Shown here piece after piece: positions 37,251 to 49,091 of a DNA stretch of 64,000 bases. Numbering within the stretch: the stretch's first letter is position 1; every line of letters begins with the position of its first letter. The stretch is from Sphagnum compactum (lineage: Eukaryota; Bryophyta; Sphagnopsida; Sphagnales): positions 18,906,271 through 18,970,270 of the forward strand of contig OZ234499.1 of the NCBI GenBank assembly GCA_965153455.1, given 5' to 3'. Below the pieces are notes generated by a model, which worked only from the letters and a program-made list of their open reading frames with translations, made no database searches and was not told the DNA's origin. The translations under genes and the position numbers were made by a program.

Positions 37251-39573
37251 ATGGTGTTCATCATTTTTTTGTTTCTTGGATCCTTGTCCATTTTGTCACC
37301 TTTATTTTCTTCAAGAAAAAAAATTTCCCTCCTTGTGAACCTTTCACCCTCTAAGTTTTTCCAATATTGTTTCATACCTTGAACTTCCTTCTAAGACCTT
37401 GCAATTCAGACTTATGAAAAACACAAAGCTAGACCTATTAGAATCTTTTTTAGCAATTGTAGAAAGACTCATGTTTCAAAAACTGCAATTAGCAATAACC
37501 AGAAAATGGGTGTAAAGGATATTTGCTAAATGACACAATTTGGTGTGCAAATTATATATGTCTATTCCAGGATTCTTCTTAAATTGACTGTAACCAATTT
37601 TTTTTTACAATGGGTTTAGATTTTGATTATAGCCATTCCTAGACTACCATTGTTGGGCAATTTGTTGCAATTGCTGAAAGAAAAGAAACTACACAAGACT
37701 TTCACCACTTGGGTTGCGAAATATGGGCCCATATTTTCAATCCGAGTTGGTTCAATCAAACAAGTTGTCATCACATCACCTGAAATTGCAAAGGAGGTAA
37801 ATAAACAATTTCAAGATTGATCTTGAGCTACTTGGCATGTGAAGTTTCTATCTCCAAACTTTTTCAAAGTTCTTCGTGAAAGCTTTATGTTTTTCATGAG
37901 GAAGGAACGTTTGTCATCTATTTGTTAAGTGTTTTCACAAATTCTTTTATGCAGGCAATGATCACAAAATATGAAATAATATCATCCAAAAAGTTGCCTC
38001 TACCGTTACAAATTCTAACCAAGGATAAAACAATTGTTGCATTCTCAAACTATGATGATCAGTACCACATGTTGAAGAAGGTTCTACTTGGTCATCTCTT
38101 CAACATCAATACCTAGGTAGCTACAATGTTATATTTAAGTTTCATCAATTGGCTTGTGTATTCTTGACTACTACGAAATTTTGTTGTTTGTGTATCATTG
38201 GCATTTTTTGTGCATCTTTGGTTTACTTGCATGAGGGATTTGTATGAATTCATGTAATGGATGGTAAAAACAAAATCGACCCATTTGAGAAAATGTTGTG
38301 TTCTCCATGTTGGATGTGATGTTCTTGGACTTGAAAAGCAATAGTCTTCATTTTGGAAATGTGGTGATTAATGTTCATGACTATACCAAAAGAACTTTTT
38401 CCCCCTTCTCCATGTTCCAAGTAGTGATCATCATCAACATGTAGAGTGTTTTTTTTGGGGTTGATATTGTGTTTTGGATGTTTTTTTTTCATATCTGAAG
38501 ATGGGAATATGCTTTCTTTTTGCAGATATTGGGTTATGTGCTAGAGGAAGTTGATTGTATAGAGTTGGAAGTTGTAACAAAGTGGGAGATTCTTGACGCA
38601 TTAATTGATGTCATACTCAAGACAATCATCACTAAGGTTGATTGGCAAGATTTCTTCCCTACTTTTAAATGGGTACCTAACAAGAGTTTGGAGGAAAATA
38701 TCAAGGCCATTGAGAGATGAGGAACACTTATCATCAAAGGCCTTATCAAGGAACAATGTAAACGTTTACAAAATCAGTTGAATATATGTAATTAATCAAC
38801 CTAAGGGTTGGCAAGTAGGTGATATTCTGATATACTAGTTGTTTACAAAATAATTCCTCTTGATTTCCTTTATTTTTGATATCTAAACATGAATTAAAGC
38901 ATGTTTAAAAAGTAGTTTGATGCAACTATTAGGCATTCAAGAAATCATGGTAAAATAAATTCCCCCAATGGTGTGGCCATTCCCAAAATAAACCCAAACT
39001 AGGATAGACAAGTAAAGTGCATGGCTCAACTTTGTGGGAATGTCCCCCAAAGCCCAAAGGTGAGGCCATGCTTCAAATAACGGACCTTGGATGAGGCAAT
39101 AGCTAAATTCAACCCTATGTTTTGCAATGAATGTCCTTTTCATCCTAATGCATGGAACCCAAGCTATCATGAATGCAAACATACATAAATCACAAGGCAT
39201 ATAAAGGGTAGGGTTCTTACACCTACTCTTTAATCTAGTGGGAGGAATCTTTTGACTATAAATAAACATATTATCCCTTCTATTCAAAGAATACTAAGTG
39301 TAATATCCCTTTTATTTTATAGGATGGGTGCATCCACGGATATTTAAGGTGCCTTACAAATCTACACTTAGAAGATTTTTCCAAATTATTTGTGATCCAA
39401 ATGTATGGTCCAATCCTAAGAAGTGGGATCTTGAACACATGTTGAACAATCAAAGTTTAGACCTAGGCATCCAAAATTTGAGCATCATGCCTTTTGGTAT
39501 AGGCAAGAAAATTTGTGCCGGTATTACACAGATACTAAATTTGATGTTTTGTATGTACACCAAACTTGTCTAA
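37251..39573 (+). pseudogene. Cytochrome P450, CYP701-like (ent-kaurene oxidase), decayed
   Basis: CYP701 enzymes oxidise ent-kaurene to ent-kaurenoic acid in gibberellin synthesis, anchored in plastid-envelope or ER membranes. Pieces seen: a membrane anchor from ATG 37251 (MVFIIFLFLGSLSIL, then Arg-Lys-Lys); RLPLLGNLLQLLKEKK and YGPIFSIRVGS (37630-37790); an intron still bounded by GT (37797) and AG (37954); KYEIISSKKLPLPLQILT (from about 37967); a TAG where a CAG|GT boundary is expected (38112-38114); VDWQDFFPTFKWVPNKSLEE (38637-38696) followed by TGA; then PYKSTLRRF and the haem-binding PFGIGKKICAGI (about 39490-39525). The I-helix and the Glu of ExxR are missing through internal deletion. 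Certainly broken; CYP701 is recognised from motif order, and a close sister family is possible. Confidence 0.87.
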
Positions 39574-41761
39574 AATGCAAACACTTGCAATAAGAAAAGA
39601 TGAATGTTGCAAGGGTCCAAAAACTTGATGTTTCCCTACACCCAAGGATGAAATCAAAGCAAAGGGTTCAATTTGGTCTAGTTTAATTTTCATGGAAGTT
39701 TTGTTACTATGGCCTTAGTTGGAATCAAATTTTACAATAGATCTATTTTTTTGCAACAATTGAAAGTTGAAGCATTAATTGATGTAAATTCCATGTGTTG
39801 GTTTTTGTTGTTATGACACATGCCATGTCAATAGTCACAATGAATATTGCAAGTTTTGTGCAACATTTTAAATGGGAATTCATTTCCTTTGGGAATTAGC
39901 ATCAAAGGAAATTGAGCATCTCAATTTCAAAATAAAGGATGTTATGCATTTTCATATTCACAAATTCCATCCTTTCAGTGTATCATAACCCCACAAGTTA
40001 GCCAATGATTATTGTAATCCACTTTCAATTCACAATTTAATCTTCCTTTCAAGTGGTGTAAATGGGTCATGTTCAATTGTCAACTTATAAAAGTGAATGC
40101 ACCTTAATGTCTCTTGAAAAAATGTCTAAGAATTTTTTGTGGTTCTGGATTTTAATTCAAGGACATATATATATTATCATAGTGGTTTTTTAGGTTCGAC
40201 ACTTGGGTGTCAAATAATTATTTTGCTTTCCAAAATCCACTTATATAATAAAAATAATAATCTGTGAAATTTCAACAATATAAGAAGGTTCTTTGGCATG
40301 TTTGCTAAACTTTGAATCTCTAACATAATGAAACCCTCTACAACAATTTTTGGGGGCAAGCATGATTGGGTGGACCCACTCGGAATGTCATACTATCATT
40401 TTCCTAGACCACCTTGACTTCATGAAGGATTTGTGATTTTGTGGTATAATATTTGGTTATTTTGTTAAGATTTTTATCATGGATATCATGGATATTCTAA
40501 TGGCCCATGTAAACTAAATTTTGAACATGCTTTGATGTTACTTAACATTTCCTATGTCAAAAATTTCAAGAAAATCATTATTTTCAAGGAAAGTCATGGG
40601 AACACCTTAGGAATCCTTAAAGACCTTGTTTAATTTTATTTCTTATTGTAAAAGATGCCCATGAGATATGTCTAGGCAAAATGTTTAATACCAACACATA
40701 TGCACTAAATTTTCTATTAAAAAATAAGTAATCATCTAAAGGGCACATGAATAAGGAGTCAATTTTTTAATTTTTTGGGCTCAACTTTGACAGCTCTTTG
40801 CAGGGCTTATCAAATATTATATGTATCTAATATATATTCATAAAAAAGTCAAACCCTAGTACTAAAATATCTTTCGGGCACTTTAATGTTCTTGAAATTG
40901 ATGTGCACTCATGAACATAGATTCCTAAACCCTATCATTATGTAAATGGAAAACTTAGAAGAATCTTGGCGGTTTGATTTGAAATCCAAGTAATCAGAAC
41001 CTTTAAAGTTTTGGCAATGTTAGTTTTCCACACCTTGTTAGAGTTTAGGTTAGGGTTTTCAAATAAGTTTGCTATGGTGACAAACACCTCCAAGCTTGCC
41101 TGTGCTTGAACTTCCATGATGCACATGAGGCACCTTTGATTAATGTGTAGTGCACTTTCACTTCTATCAAATTTTTTGGAGGAGCCCAAAATGACAAAAT
41201 AATAAAATTCGACAATAATAAAATTGAAGTCTTAATGTTCATGGATGGTTCATTGATGTAGAAACACCTTCAAAACATGTGAGCATATTGCCAATAGTGG
41301 CAACCCGATCATCACGACTCTTCTATTGGATGCACTAGTTGTGTTTGTTTGGTTGTTGTGTTGGTGCAAAAAGAAAGCTTGGAGGTTTCCAAACCGAACT
41401 CTAAAACTAGATGGTAAAAACAAAAAGATATCACAATATTGCCTTTTTTTATTCTAAGTCCTTTCATTTATCAATTGAAGCTTGTAGATCACTTATTGTA
41501 GGTTTATGGATCAATGTAGTTGTTATAACTGTTGTGATGTAGATTTTTCTTTATAGGGTAATTCTTTTTGCTCAAAGCTCTTAAATCATTTGCTCTAGGT
41601 TTATAAATCAATGCAGCTGCCACATCCTTTGGGATACTATTTTTTTTGTAAGGTAGTTTTTTTTTGCAAGGCCTATAATGTTACATGTCATATATGTTTA
41701 CAGAGATTTTGAACATTAAAGAAAGCAAACACTTTACTCATACAATATTTTAAACATAGTT
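39574..41761. other. AT-rich spacer
   Basis: No gene supported. Two similar segments near 41480-41560 and 41575-41660 (GGTTTATGGATCAATG and GGTTTATAAATCAATG) look like an old duplication of about 100 bp. A - strand frame at 40938-41189 has no motif and no ATG at its start. Confidence 0.4.
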
Positions 41762-41984
41762 GTGTTACCAGATGACACAAAAGTTGTAAAACCGTTGTCG
41801 ATAAACTCAAGACAAGGCTAAGATGAATTCTTGAATGAAGTGATGTTCATGACTTTTCATTGCCGGTGTTCAACATCGTAATCTTGTCGAACTTTGTGGA
41901 TGTTATCTCAAAGGTGATGAACATATGCTAGTGTGTGAATTCCTAACCAATAGAAACCTCCACCAAGCCTTGTTCGATATGACT
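41762..41984 (+). pseudogene. Receptor-like kinase fragment (N-lobe)
   Basis: The + strand reads VLPDDTKVVKPLSINSRQG, a stop, then DEFLNEV. After a frameshift it continues QHRNLVELCGCYLKGDEH and LVCEFLTNRNLHQALFD. This is the lysine-to-hinge part of a plant receptor-like kinase of the type LPDGT-VAVKxLS-xSxQG-xEFLNE (CRK or LRR-VIII style). The VAVK lysine region is shifted and no C-lobe follows. It is unrelated to the LRR-XI receptor at 20 kb. Confidence 0.75.
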
Positions 41985-44900
41985 TAATATTGTGACACAG
42001 TTCTTTTTAGTTGTGGTAGTTGCCTAGTCAAAATTCTATTTTGTGAAAGGTAATATCTCTAGTCAATTATGTGTTTAAAATGCAGTTGTGGCACAAGTGC
42101 CCAAAATTTGCAATACTTTATTCATGAAATGGTAGAATCTTGGATGTAACCTAGTGCTTAAGGTTTAAGATGTGTAACTAAGTGCATCATGCAGGAAGTC
42201 ACATTCCTACTTTAGGAACTGATGTGATTTGGTTTATCTAGCCATGAGTATACTACATGTTAAAATTGGTAGCTACGCTACATTTATTTAAGTTGTTTCT
42301 TATAATGCAATTTTGTGGAATCAAGTTGCAATGATGCTATGCTTTCTAATATAGTCAAGTGTACTAATAATATAGTCATCCTCACTAACCTTATTGTTGG
42401 TGCATATTGGGGTTGGATGTTGGATCTTGCATAATGAACTTGAGGGAGTGAGTGGAAATGACACAACAATGTCATTAGGACCTCAGTCAACACAATAGCA
42501 CAACAAGTTGTGGTCATTCCAATAGGGTCTATGGGAACTTTTGGGCTAGGTCAAATAGAGGCGCCAACAACATTTCTAGATCAAAGTAAAAGATTTATTT
42601 ACATTAGTGCTTTTGCTAGTCCCATTAGGCAGGACGTGCATGCCTTCAATATGACTTTGGAATGTAAAATTTGCAGTGAAGGTTATATTGAGTGCATGAT
42701 TTACAACAATGTTCTAACTATGCATAATTTATCAACTTCCATTAATTCAAGGAAACAAATGGCATAAGCTTCAAGGGCATTTTTAAGGAGTTACATTACA
42801 TGGAGGCAACACTATAATGATCATTTAAGACTTAGACTTTTGAGGCAGTTAGATAGCTTTTGCTTGAGAAGAATTTGATCATTTATATTTAATTTGAAAA
42901 CTACCTAACATTGCATTAATTAAATTTTAGGTGATTTCTTTCCTTATGTAATTGGGCACTTGACAATAACCTAATTTGGAACACATTTTCTAGGCTTTCA
43001 AGCAGATTTAAATAGGCCTTGTTTGGCATTTTGTTGATAGAGGCTAGTTGGCCCCATTAATTGTTGAAAGTGAGTCCTAATATTAATTTCAACACATTGG
43101 GCAACAAATGTTGATGAAATGTGGTATTTATATTGTTTATGTTATTTGCCTTTTGTCCTTTCTGTTCTGTTATCATGTAAATAAATGTGTTATCTCCACA
43201 AGTTAGTGCATCCAAATGAATTAATTTGTTGATAGAAGTTTTGCTTGTTATGTACATAGGATAAATAGATAAACCAAGTGATCTAGGCATTCATTTGTAT
43301 ATTGTGCCTTCGTGGAAAAGCTCGCAGTTTTGCAAGTTTGTGTTTTTTACTTGGCATCTTTCTTTTTACACTCTAGGACCACTCTTTAAATTGAATTCAA
43401 GAACTTCACTCTAAAACAAGAAATCGATTTTCATTAAAAATTTTTTTAATAAGTGTAGGTGCAGAAGTCCAATACTGCTAAAGTTGAATTGGAGTTTATT
43501 TAGGGTGGATGTAGAAGGGGCTCTTTTGTATACATTTTGTCGGAGTGATAAACATGGTGCACACTACTGATACTAGAGCATAGGATGGCGAAGGTACTCA
43601 TGTACATTTGATGAATGAAACCACAAAAAAACTACACAAAATGAGAGGCAAAGGAGATCTAGAACATGTCGAAGGTTTGCTTTGCAAAATGTTATGCAAA
43701 ATGCTGCACAAATTGTTGAATAGAATGTGCCTATCATTGAAGCAAATCCTATGTTGGAAAACCCTATTGTTAACCTAAAGATATCAACTTCAAGAGCAAC
43801 AAAATGATTCGTAGTGGAATGGTTTAAGATGACTTCAACTAGAGGTCTGGAATACCAACAAATGCTACTTCCAAATTTTTTGAGGAATCCAATCTAGCTA
43901 GATGTTTTGCCAACCTTAAAAGATCTGGAAAACGCACAAAACACTATGCAGAACTTGTGAAAAGGATGGCAATATGTGAAAAGGTGCCATTCCAATATTG
44001 ACCAACATGCTTGAAATGTCATCATTCCAATGGTGGCATCTAATTCGATGTTTAAAATTCGCCAAACCAATTTGCTTACTGGAATTCATTGTAGAAATTT
44101 TAAAGGAAGGATGGAGAGGAAGCTAGGTTTGAATCTTGTATGGATACTGCTTTTTGGGCTTTTTATGGGAAGGCTAAAAGGAGAGATGCTTTATCGTCTT
44201 ATGTGTGTACTTCTATTGTTCAATTTTGGACAGATAACACTAGAGTGAGTCCTAATGTGAAAGATGTCGTCAAGAGGTGTTGAAAATCATGGGAGATGCA
44301 TTCAACTCACCTTCTTTTAGAGTCTTAGGTATGTTACTTTGACTTACACTTTCCAAGTTCTTGAGTTCTTTGTATCATGATTCCTAAAATTTCAACCCTA
44401 AGTAATTTAGAATTACAAGTTGAACTTCCATTAGTTTCCTTTCTCCTTGGCATAAGGATTAATGATTTTACAAGTAAGATTTTAAAATAAGCTTCTTCCA
44501 TTTTGTTTCCTTATATCTTGAGCACTAGGATTGGTGATTTCAATTTCTACTTGATCAACTTACTTATATTTCTTGTAGAACCATGAAACCTACATCACAT
44601 TTACTAGAATTTACTAATGTAAAACTATTTTTCCTTTCTACTTCTTATTTTCAAGTGTGATCATAACCCTAAGGATGTCTACAAGAACACATGAAGATTT
44701 TTCCATTCCTTTGGTTTTTTACTAAAACATTTCCTTTACATATTTCCTAGGTTTACATAATTTATTACATTCCTAAATGAAGTTATAGAAATAATGCATA
44801 TATGTCTTGCTCCTTTTTCCTTTTCTTAGTTTACTCGAAGCAAATTGTGGAAATGTCTATCCCATGTTTCTTTCTCTTTCCCCATTGATGTTCTGATAAA

Positions 44901-46705
44901 TATCATCATGAACCTTTGCTTCACATTTCTTGTTCAGTTCAAGATTTTGATGCAATTAGGTACATGTAATATTTCAAGAATTAATTTAATGTGGTGTTTA
45001 TGGGGCTTGCAGCTTGCATTTTACACACAATTTATGGAACAAAAACTAAATAGTTAAGTTATGGTCCTTTGAAAAGTTGAAACTTGGTTTATAAAAAAAT
45101 TGAAGGAGTTTAATTCTTGCTATTACAACTACCATGTACAGATGGTAAAGTTGAAAGAGAAGTTCAATTCCATGCATAATGGGTTGTTTCATCAAAACTA
45201 TGAGTGCATTTACAATATTTATAGGCCTTTTGGTGAAGCAACTCGTGTTGCCAATACTATTATTGTTTTTGGTGTTAAAAACATGTGTGACCTCACCTTA
45301 TGTTTGAAGGGAGAGACAAATGAGTTCATAAGCTAGATTGCATTCGAGGCGATTATTCTTGATGTTGTATTTCAACATTACAACTTTGCTTTCATGAACT
45401 TGACACCAATATTGAAGAGACAATTTCATGGTGTCAATTTGAAAGAGTTTGGGTGGGGAGATCAAATGATGGCAAAGATTAACATGTTGTATGCTTTGAA
45501 TATAAACAAACCCCTTCAACACAAAACATTGAATGATGAATTTTTTACACTAAATTTTTTTACCCTAAACTGGTGTCACTTAAACCTTCTTATCCACAAA
45601 CTTCTTCGACAATCCATGTTGATTAATTCAAGAAACCTAGAAATAAAAATCAATTGGGGTAGTTGATCATTAAAACTTGAATATTAATAGAGGAAATATT
45701 GGTGTCACTTATTTGAACAAAAAAACAAAGGTGGCAATGAAATTTTTGGGAAAACTTTGAAAATATTGTTGAACTTGACCATGGTGTAAAACAACACATC
45801 AACAAGTGTGTGTTGACAATGACCATGGACCAAAACTATGGGCCAAAAACACACTAGGGTGTCCTAATTTCGGTGGATTATAATCCTTTTTCAAACTCCT
45901 TTTCTAGTGTAGTTGAAAACTGACTTAAAATATGAATATTTAGATGATATTGAAAGTAATTTTTTTTCCATTTCCAATTTCAAATCATGATGTTATGAAA
46001 CATATTAAAAATATCACAAAAGATTTTTTTAAAAATATTTTTAAATGCTTAAATGGGCTTTTAAAATAAATATAGGTTCTGGGATTTTATAAAATTTCAT
46101 AACATAATAAATTAAAATCACATTCCATTCATTCAATGGATTTTTAGTTTTTAAAATATGATTCATCCAATATCCCAAAGATTCTAACACATAAGATTAA
46201 CACATTGTAAAATAAAAGTCCATATCCATGAATTTTGTAGGTGTGACAAAAAATGTGTGCAAAATTCAAATGTCCATTACTTATTGGCTATCCACAATTT
46301 TTATTTTATTTTTTCATTATTGAAAGATTGATTATGATAGTTTTAGATAAATAAATCTTTTTTCTATTATGTCAATGAATTTTATTTTTTTAATTTTCTT
46401 GTGTCTAGGGAATACAAGAAAAATTGCCATTGTGACATCCATAGAAGGTCACTGTAGTGTGCAAACACCCTATGGACACATTTTCAACCATTTGTCAAAC
46501 TTTTCAATTGTTTTGAATGTGCAAGATACAAAAGTTGGGGCAAAACTTTTGAAAGGGTTTGAAAAAAATCATATTTTTGTTCTTTCAATCTTCTAATTAT
46601 AGTTTTTTTGAAGTTGATGAACATTTTTATGAAATTGATAAATTTTTGTACCTTGTATTTTGCAAATTTCCATTAATAGAAGCTTGTTACTTGTTTTACG
46701 CTTGG
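41985..46705. other. AT-rich spacer with scattered short frames
   Basis: Frames at 42510-42767, 45100-45336 and 45394-45666 (+) are the longest and could be pieces of one eroded mobile-element protein (WGDQMMAKINMLYALN at about 45450), but I recognise no family. 43550-44300 likewise has a protein-like feel with several stops. Nothing else seen. Confidence 0.4.
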
Positions 46706-47017
46706 CTTACATCACAAATTTAACATCTTATGACTTAATAATGAAAATTGTGCAAAATTTGTTCATTCATATTTTGTAAGTTTCATACATTGATATTGTG
46801 CATTGAAAACACATTTGACACATGAATTTATAGGAAGATGTAAAATTCATGTGACATTCGTTCATTCATAGGTTCGTATTTTTTTTTAACACATTTATCA
46901 ATCTGTCAAACGTGTTTTCAACACATGATATTCATGTGTAAAAGTACAAACTTATAAATGAACAAACTTCACAGAATTTTATTATCAATTCATTACACGA
47001 TAAATTTGTGATGTAAG
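46706..47017. mobile_element. Foldback MITE of 312 bp
   Basis: CTTACATCACAAATTTA at 46706 is mirrored exactly by TAAATTTGTGATGTAAG ending at 47017, and imperfect complementarity continues inwards for about 130 bp (TTTGTTCATTCAT / ATAAATGAACAAA, TTGAAAACACATTTGACA / TGTCAAACGTGTTTTCAA). Non-coding. Its sequence differs from the 14-15 kb foldback family. Confidence 0.75.
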
Positions 47018-47244
47018 TTGTTTACTTTACTCACTTTTTTGTGACAAAATGGTCGTGTGGATTTTGCAAAATGGTCTTGTGGATTTAGATTGGTCATTTT
47101 ATGGGGTAAAATGTAAGAGTCCTATTGGGTTTGTCTAATTCAACTTTTGACCACTTGCCCAATTAGATCCATAGACCCAAAAGGCTTGTCCATTGTGCCT
47201 TTTAAGGGTACTAAGTGGAGGTTGAAAAGGCCACATGGAAACCA

Positions 47245-47535
47245 TTACATATGCGAAAAAAACTTGTGAACATGGAGTATGCTCTTAAAGTGTTCAAAAA
47301 CATGGCCACACATCTTGTGATGTGGTCTTTTTGATAGCCGTGTTTAAGGGGATAATATAGCCCACATGTTCAAGGTAAGGAAGCTCTTGCACATTTCAAA
47401 TGGATGTGTGAAAAAGGTGTGTGTGCATTGCCAGGCTTCCACCAAGTTTATTGCAGAGATGGTTGGAAGAGTGAGTAGTGTAAGTGATGCAAATCAATTC
47501 CATAATTTTGAAGATGATCATTGGTTTCTTTGGTT
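47245..47535 (+). pseudogene. PPR-DYW fragment with internal deletion
   Basis: The + strand begins with a damaged [11 protein letters not shown] equivalent (47245-47275), continues VNMEYALKVFKNM and KEALAHFKWMCEKG (to about 47410), and then jumps straight to the end of a DYW domain: VHCQASTKFIAEMVGR, then SDANQFHNFEDDHW (47425-47530). The E motifs and most of the DYW domain are deleted and stops lie in between. It is the most distant member of the PPR family in this window, 1.6 kb downstream of the aminopeptidase stop. Confidence 0.8.
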
Positions 47536-49091
47536 GTTTATTTAGAATCTTATACATTATTTTTTTAAAAGTGTTGATGTGCTATGCAAGAAACTAACTG
47601 AAAACTCTATTGCAACTGAAATTTTTATTGAACAACTTATTTGCTTGTAGAAAATAAGTAGGTCGTGGAATGTTGTTGGTCATGTTGGCTTAGGACTAGT
47701 GTTGTGAAGGTATCTAGTTTGCAGTGTTAAATTCAAGGTTCAGGTTCTTGTGACTCAAACCTAAGTTGGCACAATTTTATAGGAATCAACACAAATAATG
47801 GGGCCATCTTTTGCAAGGATTTGGAACCAAAATTGGAACGATGAAAAAACACCATTGAACATAGGGTCATAATTTTTTAAGTAGGCAAGTTGAGTTTGTT
47901 TTGAAAAGTTGGCAAGTAGGCTGAACTTTATAGGCTGAACTAATTAATTGTTGAACTCCATATTTGTATGGACTCATGTTTTAATTTGTAGTAAAAAATT
48001 GTACCTAGTGATGTGGAATGTGTAGTGTGCACATAGAACTGGACCTGGTTTTTTGAACCAGGCTTAGAGGCTCTAGAATTTGAAAAAATATGCCAAAACT
48101 GGAACTGAAGTAAAAATTGGAAGAACTGGGCTCAAACCTGCAACCAGAGAACCTCCAAATAACTTTAAAGTGTCAAAAGCAGGACTGAGGTTCTCTAAAA
48201 GTTCTCTAAACATGAAAGAACCAGTCAACATTGTTTAGGACCTGCCACAACATTGCACAAGGCCTTGGCAGGCTGCGATAATGATGAGAGATTTGCTCAA
48301 TGTTTTGAAAATGATTGTGTGGTGAGCGTTGATTGTGTGAGGGCCCCTCTGTCTCCCCATGACACTAAAACCTATGCCACTGTGGGAACTTCCTTCCATG
48401 CCGCACATAAGGCACTCCATTCAACATTTTCAATGATTTGCCCAGAGATGATCTTTGCATTTTAAAAAGGATGTTGAAGGAAAGCCCAAATTACTTGTCT
48501 TCATGGATTGCCAAATTTTGTTTTGGTTGTAACTTGAACTTGCATTGAGTGATTACTTTGCATAATGATCCAATGATAACTGATAGATACAATGACAATC
48601 ACCCGGCAAGTTGTCATTTTGACCTTTTTCCATCTTGTTTTTTCCCATTCTTGGATTCATCCCCAAGCGAGTATTTACAACTTGGTGTGTCATCTAGACT
48701 GAAGCTTGTCTTTGGGTCAAAGAAAAAGCATCCCTTCGATGTTAGTCCCTGAGTTCGTTCAGAACATACAGATTTTTCCAGGGCACATGAAAGTCACTGG
48801 GTTATGTCAGAATTTGGGTGTAATGTGTTATATCCAAACAACACAACTTTCAGTTGGAGTGGAAAAATCAGTTAAGTTGATACAATTGTCAAATGTAAGT
48901 GCAAGAGCACCACGATGAAGTTCCTTAAAACAACCTCTGCACGTAATGTTCAAAGCAACACCACCCTACATCCTCCAATTTGCAATAAAGAATGAGAAAC
49001 AGTTACAAGTCCCCCCACCAAATTTGGAAATGGGAACAAAGGTTATCATAAAACCACCTGAATAGAGAGCCCCCGATGACTCCATATTATC
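47536..49091. other. Spacer downstream of the aminopeptidase gene
   Basis: Contains the 3' flank of the - strand aminopeptidase gene. + strand frames at 48253-48918 are short and mostly lack an ATG at their start; none is recognised. 48030-48240 carries repeated GAACC/GGTTC words of unknown nature. Confidence 0.4.
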
